A stretch of DNA of 64,000 bases. Source: Bidens hawaiensis (taxonomy: Eukaryota > Streptophyta > Magnoliopsida > Asterales > Asteraceae). The notes beneath the pieces are model-generated. The model worked only from the letters and a program-made list of their open reading frames with translations. It did no database searches and was not told the DNA's origin. Shown here piece after piece: positions 31,882 to 40,872 of this stretch (its first letter is position 1; every line of letters starts with the position of its first letter). Location of the stretch: positions 398,145-462,144 of the forward strand of contig JAIQDT010001647.1 of assembly GCA_021521415.1 (NCBI GenBank). Reading direction: 5' to 3'. A program made the translations under genes and the position numbers.

Positions 31882-33823
31882 TTATGTGTGGTGTGGCTTC
31901 CTCATGACGACAAAGTCCACATCTTCTGTGCGGGAGTGTTTCCCATCCGTAAGAGTGACGGGGAAAGATAGGATCCCCAGGGGGGTGTTTGTGCTACCAT
32001 CAAACCCTTCCATCGAGGCGCAGATCGTTTCCAGGCGTTCCTTGTCTTCGTCATCTAGCTTATCGAAGAACTGCCTGTACATCACCGTTGACGAGGCGCC
32101 GTTGTCAGCAAAAGTGCGAGAAGTGATGTAGTGCCCCAGCTGGCTTTTGATGACGATAGGGCCTTCTTTGCTGGGTCCTCCTGGCACTCGCGGGAAGCGC
32201 ACTTCAGCTTCCTTCCACACACATGGTTCTGTCGTTCGCCTTTTTCTTCCTCTTATCTTACCATGAACCATGTTGATGCTGATGTCAACGGGCTTTTGTC
32301 CGTTGCCTCGGTACCGGTTGTCGTTCCTTCCTCCCTTCTTGATTGATGCCACCAGGTGTGTCAGTCTTCCATCCTTGACGAATGCTTCAATAATATCCTT
32401 CAAGGATGTACACTCTTCCGTACTATGACCTTTTGTCCCATGGAAGTCACAGGATTTACTCTGATCCGCATTAGGTCGCTGCCGGATCATTGGAGTTTTT
32501 GGCCATGGTAGCTTTTCAGTGGCAAATATCTCCGTGACGCTTTTGGTGAGTGGCGTCCACCGGTGCTTTTGGCTTGAAGGGTGTGTGTGATTTCTTCCGC
32601 CAACAAGAGGATGAGAGCTGGATGAGGTGTCAAAGTTTACCCTTGACTTCCAGATACCTAGCTTCCTCTTTTTGTTCTGCCGGGCGATCCGAACATTGTT
32701 CTCTCTTGTCCTCTGCGTGTAGAGGTGTGTACTCTTGGGAAGATCCCTTCCCAGTTGCTTTTCCGTCTCGGCAAAGCGCTTTGCCGCCGTCATGATGGCA
32801 TCCCTTGTTGATGGCATGCCATCCTTACCCGTCAATGTGCGGATAAGCTCTGGGTATTCGGCACCTTGGATGAAAGCGGCGCGAACAAGATCTTCACTTA
32901 TGTTGCCGAGACTTAGCTTTTTGGAGTTGAAGCGGGTGATGAAGTCTAGTAAAGATTCATCCTCCTCTCTAACGCAGTTGAGGATCGTCCACTGTTCCTC
33001 AGTATATTTCCTCTGTTGGCTGAAGTGCGGGCTGAACTTATTCTGAAAGTCCGCCCAATCATAAATGTGGTGGACCGGCAAACGATCGAACCATGCCCTG
33101 GCCGCTCCAACCAGAGTCATCTGGAACATATAACACCACGTGGGTTCCGTCCAGTTACTGACGGTTGCCCCCGCAATGAATCTGTTCAAGTGGTCGTCTG
33201 GGTCGGATAGACCATCATAAGTGCCAATGTTGGACATTTGTTTGGCACTTCTCGGGGCGATTGCTTCCGCAATGTCCCTTGCGAACTTCGACTTTCCTGC
33301 ATTTGTAGCAGTTGGTCTAAAGGTTTTGGAGAAGTCACGCGGGTTTCTCTCCGCATTTGTTGGTTTAAAAGCTTCCCCAAAATTCCTTTTCGGTTGGAAG
33401 TCCGTTTCCTTACGCTTCCCTTTCGCCTTATGGCGAGGGTTTGCGTCGGTATCGGATTCTTCCCTCTCGTCGTCTGAGTACTCGCACTCACTGTTCATAT
33501 TCAGATGTTGGCGAGTACTACCGAATTCGTCAGCCTGTTGAACTGAACGCAAGCGTTCGTCCAATTCAGCTTGGAACTCTCTCTGGCGTGCTTCGGCCCA
33601 CGCCTTCACTTGATCTAGTGTTTGGCGAGGGACCCTCGTTCGTTTTTCCAACTGGGCATCAGTGAACCCCAGTGAAATATTAACTGCACTTGCCCCGGCT
33701 TGGGTAGTCGGGGTAGTGTTCGTAAGATTTGTATAACCGCCGGTGTTCCCCCAGTTGTTGGGGTTGTGGTTACCGGGGTTTCTTGGTCGATTACTGGCCT
33801 TGGGACCGGAGTAACGTTAACCA
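31882..33823 (-). pseudogene. Tat gag-protease ORF
   Basis: From 33651 the frame is open for 589 codons, but homology-like sequence continues upstream in the same frame to about 33815 (NPNNWGNTGGY, NISLGFTDAQLEKR). The likely start at 33821-33823 (MVNVTP) is in a different frame, so there is a frameshift close to the N terminus. Visible: gag core AARAWFDRLP ... FQNKFSPHFSQQRKY ... EESLLDF-like block, zinc knuckle-like CDFHGTKGHSTEEC, and a protease-like region with FADNGASSTVMY in place of D-S/T-G. A TAA follows HHT at the end, in frame with reverse transcriptase downstream. Confidence 0.85.
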
Positions 33824-33866
33824 TTTCTTCAGAAATTTTTTAAAAAACTAATAATTAGTTCTAGCT

Positions 33867-33886
33867 TTTATGCACGGATGGCGCCA
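33867..33886 (-). other. Primer-binding site of the Tat element
   Basis: The minus strand reads TGGCGCCATCCGTGCATAAA, starting one base inside the LTR end. TGGCGCC followed by GTCTGTGGG is usual for Tat elements; the first seven bases fit and the rest are diverged. The tRNA partner was not determined. Confidence 0.65.
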
Positions 33887-33887
33887 A

Positions 33888-34219
33888 TGAAGAAACACTA
33901 AGTGACCCGGGGCAGATTATAGATAATCTGGGGGTTAAGTAATGTTTCCCACAAGGATGAGGTCTGGCAGAGAAGGTTGTTCTTCAGGGGACCTGCAAAA
34001 CAAACACCGTAAGCTCGTCACTGAGAAGGGGGGGGTTCCTCCTTGTGACCACCCTCCCGCGTGAGAATCAGACTAGATTGCTCTGAATATAAGTGTATAT
34101 TAAGAGATTGCTAGATAAGATTGAGATATCAGATGATGTCCTTACCATTCCAAGGTGTTGGAGTATTTATAGCCGAAGGTAGGTTTCCTAGAAGGTATAG
34201 CCGGCTGAATAGTATTCCT
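33888..34219 (-). mobile_element. 5' LTR of the Tat element, truncated to 332 bp
   Basis: It matches 22632-22963 with about four substitutions and a shorter G run, then stops abruptly after AATAGTATTCCTG. The remaining ~635 bp, which would be the outer U3 part, are absent. The TATA element (TATTTATA at 34164-34171) survives, about 50 bp inside the break. Sequence from 34220 is unrelated AT-rich DNA. Confidence 0.9.
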
Positions 34220-34484
34220 GGTAGGTTTCGAATATATATAATATTCGAAAAATTAATTTATTTATAAAATACCATATTTGAGTACTACACGAGTACACCC
34301 CGCCTAGACCTAATACCCACAACTCCCTAGTCGACCGCCCTGGGAGCGTCTAACGACTTTTGCAACTTTGATTAGCGGTATAGTGTTTTAAAAATTTCAT
34401 TAAATATCAATATAATTTCTCGATTTTTTTTTATCAAATCTATGTCTTCGGAATTGACAGACTCCATTGCAAATGCTCTTATAT

Positions 34485-34500
34485 ACAAAAACAAAAACAA

Positions 34501-34531
<31 letters not shown>

Positions 34532-34532
34532 C
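34485..34532 (+). repeat. (AAAAAC)n low-complexity run
   Basis: AACAAAAACAAAAAACAAAA and AAAACAAAACAAAACAAAAC runs form a purine-rich simple repeat. The surrounding stretch 34220-34667 otherwise holds the dispersed GAGTACTACACGAGTACACC repeat piece near 34277-34350, and nothing else that I can identify. Confidence 0.85.
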
Positions 34533-34667
34533 AAGATTGTTAGCGTAGAAGTTAAAAGTTTTATCAAAATTAATATGAATTCTAAAATACTCATGGTCAA
34601 TTCACCCTCCCAATATTACATTCAACTTTTTAACCTTTTCAAAACTATGTCATATATGATAGTATTA

Positions 34668-35817
34668 GGGGTGTGTAACAGGTACAACCTGGACTAACCC
34701 AAACTGGAACCGGTTAGAAGGGATTTTCAAACCCGGAACCAGACCATTTACACATGAGTTGGTCCGGGTTTTAAGCGGGTTTCCGGAACCGGTTTTAAAC
34801 GGTTTCCCGTGAAACCGGTTTGCCTGAAAAATGTGAGTTTTTGAAGATCAAGCTGGTTACAAGGTAAGTTGTGAATCTTATATTCTTTTCCATCATCATC
34901 ATCATCATCGTACTCAGTATATCCCACCAATAGCAATACTATGGTAGGGTCTGAGGAGGGTAAGATGTAGACAACCTTACCTCTATCCCATAGGGATAGA
35001 GAGGCTGCTTCCGGTGAGACCCCCGGCTCGATAGTAGTTTTGCATCAAGCCTTGGACATAAGGCACATAGCACTCAATCATCGGGACACCGGCTGATCGG
35101 TGCATGTGCCCTTGTCTTTCGGCTATCAACGCCACCACATGATGCCTGATTAACCTTCCGCCACTTTTAACGTTATTTTCACGAGATTAGTAAAATAACG
35201 TCAAAATTAGTGCAATTTTACTTTTGCCCACCCGAGGGTTCACACATATACACATTATATTCTTTTCCATGAAGGCACCAAATAAAAAACTTATCTATTA
35301 AGTATTATATTGGCTAATATTTACATTATTCATCATCTTTGTTTTACATATTAGTTTTTTTCTAATCTGAATGCAGCCCATATAGTGTAACAATACTAGT
35401 ACAAGCCTTCTGCAAGGAAAGCTCAATGTTAAGGCATATATAATTTTTTAAGTATTCAGTAAGCTTCAATGTTTCATACTCCAATTCAACTTCTGCATTT
35501 ATGCTATGTCAGATAATTTTACTCTTGTCTGTTCGTGCAGTTGGGATTGATTTACAAATATTAACTATGATATCATTCGCATAATTATAAAATGAAAATC
35601 GATTTATTTATAACAATGAAAATTTTAAGGTACTTAAAAACTGGGCTGGTTGTTATTCACGGGCATCACCTTTTCCGGTGGGTTTAGTACCAGCCAGACC
35701 GGACCGGAACCCTTTTAGCCATGAAATAAGAAATTGGAACCCGGACACGGTTTTTAATTAATCTGGGTCTGTTAAACGGGTTTGGTAGGTCGGGTACAAC
35801 CCGTGAAATGCTCACCC
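34668..35817. mobile_element. Possible hAT-like foldback element carrying SINE copy 2
   Basis: The left side starts TAGGGGTGTGTAACAGGTAC with several GGAACCGG / CCGGAACC motifs, and the right side has GGACCGGAACCC, CGGGTACAACCCG and ATGCTCACCC, which is the usual look of GGGTG-ended hAT elements. The right end is cut by the start of a copia LTR at 35818, so no target duplication can be checked. Confidence 0.35.
34894..35254 (-). mobile_element. SINE-like retroposon copy 2, 361 bp, 16-bp target duplication
   Basis: It is almost identical to 13928-14289 and lacks only the outermost ~30 bases of the 5' head. An exact 16-bp duplication TTATATTCTTTTCCAT flanks it (34878-34893 and 35255-35270), proving insertion by target-primed reverse transcription. 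The simple-repeat tail (GATGATGATG on the minus strand) is at the left end. Confidence 0.95.
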
Positions 35818-36623
35818 TGTTGGGTTTCAACGGTGGTAAAAGAAACGGTTTAACGATTTAAACCCGGTTTTAATATTCGTTTAATAGATATTAATCATAT
35901 TAACAAGTAAACGAATAAAACGCAGCGGAAAATAAACGAGTGACCACTATAACGAAACCCAAACGAGGATCCGGTTACAAACAATACGAGTACGAGATCT
36001 AAACAACCAAATAACGTTAATCGTAAATAACGGAATTTAAATTGTACCTTGGTTACGAATAACCGGTAGAGACACCAAGGGGTAACAAACGGTGCTAGGT
36101 GACACAACAAGATGAACCACAACAATTCTGGTGACTTTTACGGCGACGACGGACGGCGGCAAAAGGCGGCGCGGCAGCATCTTCGGCGAGCAGCAGTGGT
36201 CAGCGGACAGCAACAGCGGCGCACAATAGCGGCAGCAGTGGACAGTGGCAGCAGCTGCAGCTCGCGGCGGTGGAGCTTTGGTGGCCGGAGGTTAGCGGCA
36301 GCCGGAGATGGCGGTGGCCAGAGGCGGCGGCGGCTAAAGTGGTGGTGACTAGGGTTTTAGTGTTAAGTGAATAGGTTGGTTAATATGATAAAGATAATAT
36401 CTATATATAGAAAGGGCTTAGGGTTTAATCACCATTAAACCGAATGGGCTTTGAGCCAATCACCACACTAAAAGCCTTTGTCCAACAATAATCTCATTTA
36501 ATTGTGTCTAGCCCAGTTAACTATTTAAGTGGGCTTGATGTTCATTATCCTCGATGTAACTCCCTCGGGTCACAACCGGGTCGGCCCGCGTTGACTTGAC
36601 CCGAACCGTACAAATTTTCAACA
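35818..36623 (-). mobile_element. 3' LTR of copia element X, 806 bp
   Basis: It begins TGTTGGG and ends TTCAACA, followed by CTCTCCCACTTGG, whose reverse complement is the copia polypurine tract AAGTGGGAGAG. A minus-strand TATA box (CTATATATAG) lies near 36399-36408. Positions 36130-36350 are strikingly GC-rich with GGCGGC and CAGCAG runs, unlike the AT-rich surroundings; they would be in the transcribed leader. The long plus-strand ORF there is a composition effect. Confidence 0.8.
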
Positions 36624-36636
36624 CTCTCCCACTTGG
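36624..36636 (-). promoter_or_regulatory. Polypurine tract of copia element X
   Basis: The minus strand reads CCAAGTGGGAGAG directly before the LTR start TGTTG, the standard copia arrangement. Confidence 0.75.
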
Positions 36637-37429
36637 ACAGTTTTGGATCAAGTAGCACAACGCTGACAGCTAGAGGTGCTCTAGCTACACATAGTTGTCC
36701 CCAACTGATTATGACATTTTTAAATTCATTAACCAAAATATCTTGGAATACATTATTGCAAGATAATGAACTTATAGTAATTGTTGTCATCTATCCTTTC
36801 CGTATGAGACATCAATTGAACAATGAGACATGAATCATATCAATCTCACATAGTGTTCAATTATTGTAGTTCTTGATATTGAGTCAAAGTAGTCCATTCA
36901 AACACACAGTAAGTTTGGGTGAGACCTCACACTTTACCAGTTTAAATCAGCGTGGGCGCCAAGATGTCTAACTGTTACATTTATGTAAGAGTACGGAATC
37001 TCATTTTGATTACATACAACTTCCACTGAACTCCAGAATATTCCCAATCAATGCCTTTATGACTGGCGGTTACGCAACAACGGTTAACATGATCAAAGAA
37101 TACTCTTCGGTAAACGAAATTTCTAATATGCATCTCAGGTCTAAGGATACTAAATGAGTATACCATTATCAAAATATCTTATGATTAAGATCCATGAAGA
37201 TGATTTGATGCAGGTTACATCCAACGTCATTCATAATGAGGTCTGTGAGTTTGGAAGTCAACTCCTTGAGTCCAAACTCAGAATAGTCTTAATTCAGAAT
37301 CGTTCCCACGAATCTGACCGACTACGGATAATTTAGAATCTAATACCATGAATTAAACGTATTAAAAGAACACAGTTGTATTACTCAACGTTTGCATTTA
37401 ACCATTAAATCAAAAGTGAACTGAAAAGT
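36637..37429 (-). other. 3' untranslated region of copia element X
   Basis: No open frame with protein-like sequence is seen. The region ends exactly at the LTR of element A (37430), with AAAGT as the adjoining 5 bases. Nothing else can be said from the sequence. Confidence 0.5.
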
Positions 37430-37854
37430 TGTAGGTTCCTTGGACGGATCGCACGAGATATCTCGATCTACTCAGGTGCGGAATCCCTGCGTAGGTCGTT
37501 ACGAGCGTAGAAAACGAATCAAACAAACACACGAATAAACGAACACACGTTATGTATTATAACTCAAACACGTGATGTAATATCACTGTTACAGACTCTC
37601 GTCCTCACGTTACAATGAACTCGATGAAGAACGAACACTAAAAAGATTTCCAAACAGCCGTAACATAGGACTATTTATACACGACAACTTCGCCTGGCAT
37701 GTTCAGGCGAAGTTGTCCATAACTTCACTTGACTAACAAGTTCGCCTAGGCGAACTTGTTAACAACTTCGCTTAAGACATATATAAAACATAATTAACAT
37801 TACAGACTCGATTACAGACACTAGACTATGAACTACTGACATTATGCACCAACA
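37430..37854 (-). mobile_element. 3' LTR of element A, 425 bp
   Basis: Termini are TGTAGG and CCAACA. The minus-strand TATA box TATAAATA is at 37672-37679. Directly next to it lies a 14-bp-arm stem-loop (GACAACTTCGCCTG, loop GCATGTT, at 37683-37717), and at 37735-37760 a perfect 26-bp palindrome with arm AACAAGTTCGCCT. The LTR is followed by GACTCCCCCTTGGCA, the complement of the polypurine tract. Confidence 0.9.
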
Positions 37855-37926
37855 GACTCCCCCTTGGCAGTAGCTTCATGTCTTGATCTTCAAGCCCGTG
37901 TCTTGTAACCTTCAATCTCTTTGTCT

Positions 37927-40872
37927 TCATGCATGTACTCCTTCTCTCACACATACCGTGACTACTCGCTGATATTTCCTCGCTTCGTCTTTCCAAGCAG
38001 GAATATAAAATATCTTCTTTTCATTTAACACCTGCAGATCAGCTTTCGATAAATTAACAAGATGCATCAAATCATACACTCTTAGCACTTCTTGTTCGTC
38101 TTCGTCTTCCATCACGGCTTCAGCAGTCTGGCAATCAACATACCACCATTTAAGGTTCTTCAACACATCCTTGGGCATTGTCTTCATCGGCACATCTTTA
38201 AGACACCGAATCGGTTTGTACTTCATTACCATCCAAGGTTTGCCATCTGCTCTCATTCCCCTTTCTTTATCTTCAACAAGTTTTCCCTTCTGCGGTTTCA
38301 ACAGCTCAAACTTCTTCTCTTTTATACTCTCTTTCCATACAATTTTCCCAATGACTCTAGCCATATTATCGTCATTTCGATTGATTAACCCCAATCTGGC
38401 TAAGTCTTTCACTTCACATTCCGGCAGTGTATTCAACGACCTTAACGTTCTTTTAAAATACTGAACGCCGTCATACCGTTTAATCACAAAGAGCTTCAAC
38501 TGCTCATCATAGATCCAGCAAATAATCCATTTCTTCGCTTCAGCATAGCCTTTAATATTGTAACTCTTCTTAAACATTGTAGGGACCGCCGGTTTCTTCG
38601 TTTTGACGAACCACTGAGCATAGCCTTCCTTCCACCTAGGCTGCTCTTCCCATTCAGTCTCATCGATTACTGTCTCATTACCCATATCTGCTTTCTCCAC
38701 ATCTGGGATCTCGTGTTCAACATTTTCCTCAATTATCTCACCCTCTTCAATCTCATCTTCAATCACAATTTCTGCACCAATCTTTTCAATCTCCTCAATT
38801 GGCAGCACATCATCATCAAACAACACATCATCACTAAACATATCATCATCTAATTCTTTCAAAGCATCAATCACATCATCTCCCATTTCTTCATCATCAA
38901 CCATCACCACCTCATCACCACCAGAACTGCCAGCCGCACCTGCAGACTCCCCCTGAGCTGTGGAAGTCCCAAGAGCTTGAGTAGTTCTTGGCAACTCACC
39001 ACCTGCACCTTTCGATGCATTGGGATCATCGTCTCTATCATTTCTCTTCTTTGTCCTTAACTCGTCGCCTTTACAGCTTGTCTCCCCCTGAGATGCCAAG
39101 AACTCCTTCATAGCATCTATAATTCTCCCATGTTCAACCAGGAGGGACGACTGTAGTTGATTCTCTGCTACAAGGCGCTGAATAGCCTTGGTCTGGACAA
39201 GATTTATCTTTGTTTGCTCTGCCACGACCCGCTCTAGTGCAGCTATTCTCTCCGAGTCTGAGAGGGTTGCATCGAAATCAAACCTCATATGAGATGTGTC
39301 TTGAGTATACTCAGCAGGGATTTCGAATGAAACCGGGACATCAGAAGCAGCTGTGGACGTAACCGCAGGTGGTATCGTGACCGACAACCCTGCAGTTGCA
39401 ACGACTATCGACTCAACAAATTGTGCAACAACCTCCGACGGAGTAAGCGTTGGAGGCGGCAACGATACGATATCTGGAGTCGTCAGCTGGAGTGTGATAG
39501 ACGGGAGGCCAACAGATGATGTTGTAGCCACCACGGGTACATCGGTGGCGCTTAAACTTGTGACCTGTAGTGACGTAGGAACAATTGACATACCTGACAG
39601 TGCGGGCGGAGCGAAACGTACAACTCTTGAAGTCTCTCCAGCTCCCATACCTGCACCTGTCCTTTCCCGTCTTGAACGTCTAATCAACTTGTGAATATCC
39701 TCTTCTTCTTCTGACTCACTGTCGTCATCCGTCCTCTTTCTCTTCCCAAACGTCCTCTCTTGAGTCACCAACATCCTTCTCGCCTCATCCATAACATCAT
39801 CAAGATCTGAGTCAGCCACCGTCGTAGCTGCTCTAGTAACACGCACAGTCGAGACACGGTCAACTGGGATCTGAACGTTCTCCTCTGGATCCACCCGATC
39901 CATATCGAAGAATCCTTGACCTCCGAATTCTGCATCAAAGTCCACTTCCTCCTCCGGTGACACAACAGGAGCAGCACGTATAGCTTGAGATGCTCCTGCC
40001 TGTTGTGGTGCCTGGTCTCTGAACTCATCCCCACGAGCTGGCACATACCCCGGGTTTATTAAGTACCCAAAGAGTGGAGTATGCCTTGGACGCAGTTCAG
40101 GCTTGCTCCTCGCGCTGGATGTTCGGCATTGAGCGAAGATACGTTTGCTCACACTCTCCACGTATCTTATTGGACGTCGTTGAGGCAACGTGGGAGCAAC
40201 ATGATTCAAGATCATCTGAATGAATCTTGGATACATGATGAACCTTTCACGAGCCATCGCTCTCCTCTGTCTATCGATCTCATAAAAGACCATCTGACTA
40301 AAGCTATAACGTTTGTTATAAGTCAGAGCAGTCATTGCTGACTGCATGGTCGCGCCCATTCCGTCAGTGCCAGCCTTCCTCCCTGACATGCAGACAATCA
40401 TTATGTGCATGAGGAAGCGCCACTGATCGAGCAGGAACCCCTTCCTTCTTTGTGTATCGCCCAATGGACCAGAATAGCCCATTCGTAGAAATGCTCCATC
40501 TCGGAAAGGAGCCACAAAGTCCGTCGGGTCATCCCGAGTCTCATTACCGAAACGTAAAGCCACCCGTATTTGTTCAGAAGAGAACTGAACTTCTTGATTG
40601 TTGACGGTTGCTCGCATAACCGGGGGCTCAACGCGGCAATCATATTCCACTGTCTGCCAAAAATCCTCAATATTGGGTAAGGAAATCGGCAGAGTCGTAG
40701 TGATTGCGTGGAATATCCTCAAGCGAAGGAGGAATGTGATTATCTCGCGGTAATCCTCAACACCGCTTGCTTCCGGGTCTAAGGTAATATACATGTTGTG
40801 ACCCGGGAAGAATTGCCTCTGATTATCTCCGTCATCTCCTCCAGCACCTCCAGCACCTGCTATTGCAGCCAT
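37927..40872 (-). CDS. Extra ORF of Sirevirus-like element A (env-position ORF), 981 aa
   Basis: One unbroken frame lies between pol and the 3' LTR on the same strand as pol, the position of the envelope-like extra ORF in Sireviruses. I see no signal peptide or obvious membrane segment, so an envelope role is not supported. Residues about 25-300 look globular (MYITLDPEASGV, DFWQTVEYDCRVEPPVM, GYSGPLGDTQRRKGFLLDQW, RERFIMYPRFIQMILNHV). A coiled coil is likely near 545-610 (SERIAALERVVAEQ, IQRLVAENQLQ), an acidic stretch at about 660-740, and a basic/aromatic conserved C-terminal domain from about 740 (WEEQPRWKEGYAQWF, IKRYDGVQYFKR). Copies B and C carry the same protein; only A is complete. 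The ATG is preceded by TTGTTGCAG, a possible splice acceptor. Confidence 0.85.
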   Translation of the reverse strand: MAAIAGAGGAGGDDGDNQRQFFPGHNMYITLDPEASGVEDYREIITFLLRLRIFHAITTTLPISLPNIEDFWQTVEYDCRVEPPVMRATVNNQEVQFSSEQIRVALRFGNETRDDPTDFVAPFRDGAFLRMGYSGPLGDTQRRKGFLLDQWRFLMHIMIVCMSGRKAGTDGMGATMQSAMTALTYNKRYSFSQMVFYEIDRQRRAMARERFIMYPRFIQMILNHVAPTLPQRRPIRYVESVSKRIFAQCRTSSARSKPELRPRHTPLFGYLINPGYVPARGDEFRDQAPQQAGASQAIRAAPVVSPEEEVDFDAEFGGQGFFDMDRVDPEENVQIPVDRVSTVRVTRAATTVADSDLDDVMDEARRMLVTQERTFGKRKRTDDDSESEEEEDIHKLIRRSRRERTGAGMGAGETSRVVRFAPPALSGMSIVPTSLQVTSLSATDVPVVATTSSVGLPSITLQLTTPDIVSLPPPTLTPSEVVAQFVESIVVATAGLSVTIPPAVTSTAASDVPVSFEIPAEYTQDTSHMRFDFDATLSDSERIAALERVVAEQTKINLVQTKAIQRLVAENQLQSSLLVEHGRIIDAMKEFLASQGETSCKGDELRTKKRNDRDDDPNASKGAGGELPRTTQALGTSTAQGESAGAAGSSGGDEVVMVDDEEMGDDVIDALKELDDDMFSDDVLFDDDVLPIEEIEKIGAEIVIEDEIEEGEIIEENVEHEIPDVEKADMGNETVIDETEWEEQPRWKEGYAQWFVKTKKPAVPTMFKKSYNIKGYAEAKKWIICWIYDEQLKLFVIKRYDGVQYFKRTLRSLNTLPECEVKDLARLGLINRNDDNMARVIGKIVWKESIKEKKFELLKPQKGKLVEDKERGMRADGKPWMVMKYKPIRCLKDVPMKTMPKDVLKNLKWWYVDCQTAEAVMEDEDEQEVLRVYDLMHLVNLSKADLQVLNEKKIFYIPAWKDEARKYQRVVTVCVREGVHA

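Larger units (their letters stand above)
22632..34219 (-). mobile_element. Tat-lineage Ty3/gypsy element, nearly full length, with antisense gene
   Basis: Order in the element direction (minus strand): truncated 5' LTR (33888-34219), primer site, gag-protease, reverse transcriptase and RNase H, a second RNase H, integrase, spacer, antisense gene, tandem repeats, polypurine tract and 3' LTR (22632-23598). Dual RNase H domains and an antisense ORF between pol and the 3' LTR are features of the Tat/Retand group. The shared 332 bp of the two LTRs differ by about four substitutions and a G-run length, so the insertion is fairly young. The 5' LTR has lost its outer ~635 bp, so no target duplication remains. 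Confidence 0.92.

Noticed and set aside
36112..36348. Arg/Ala-rich ORF
   Set aside because: A by-product of the GC-rich block in the copia LTR; no matching codon or domain signal.
39353..39694. 113-codon plus-strand ORF inside the extra ORF
   Set aside because: Antisense shadow of a Thr/Val/Ser-rich part of the 981-codon frame.
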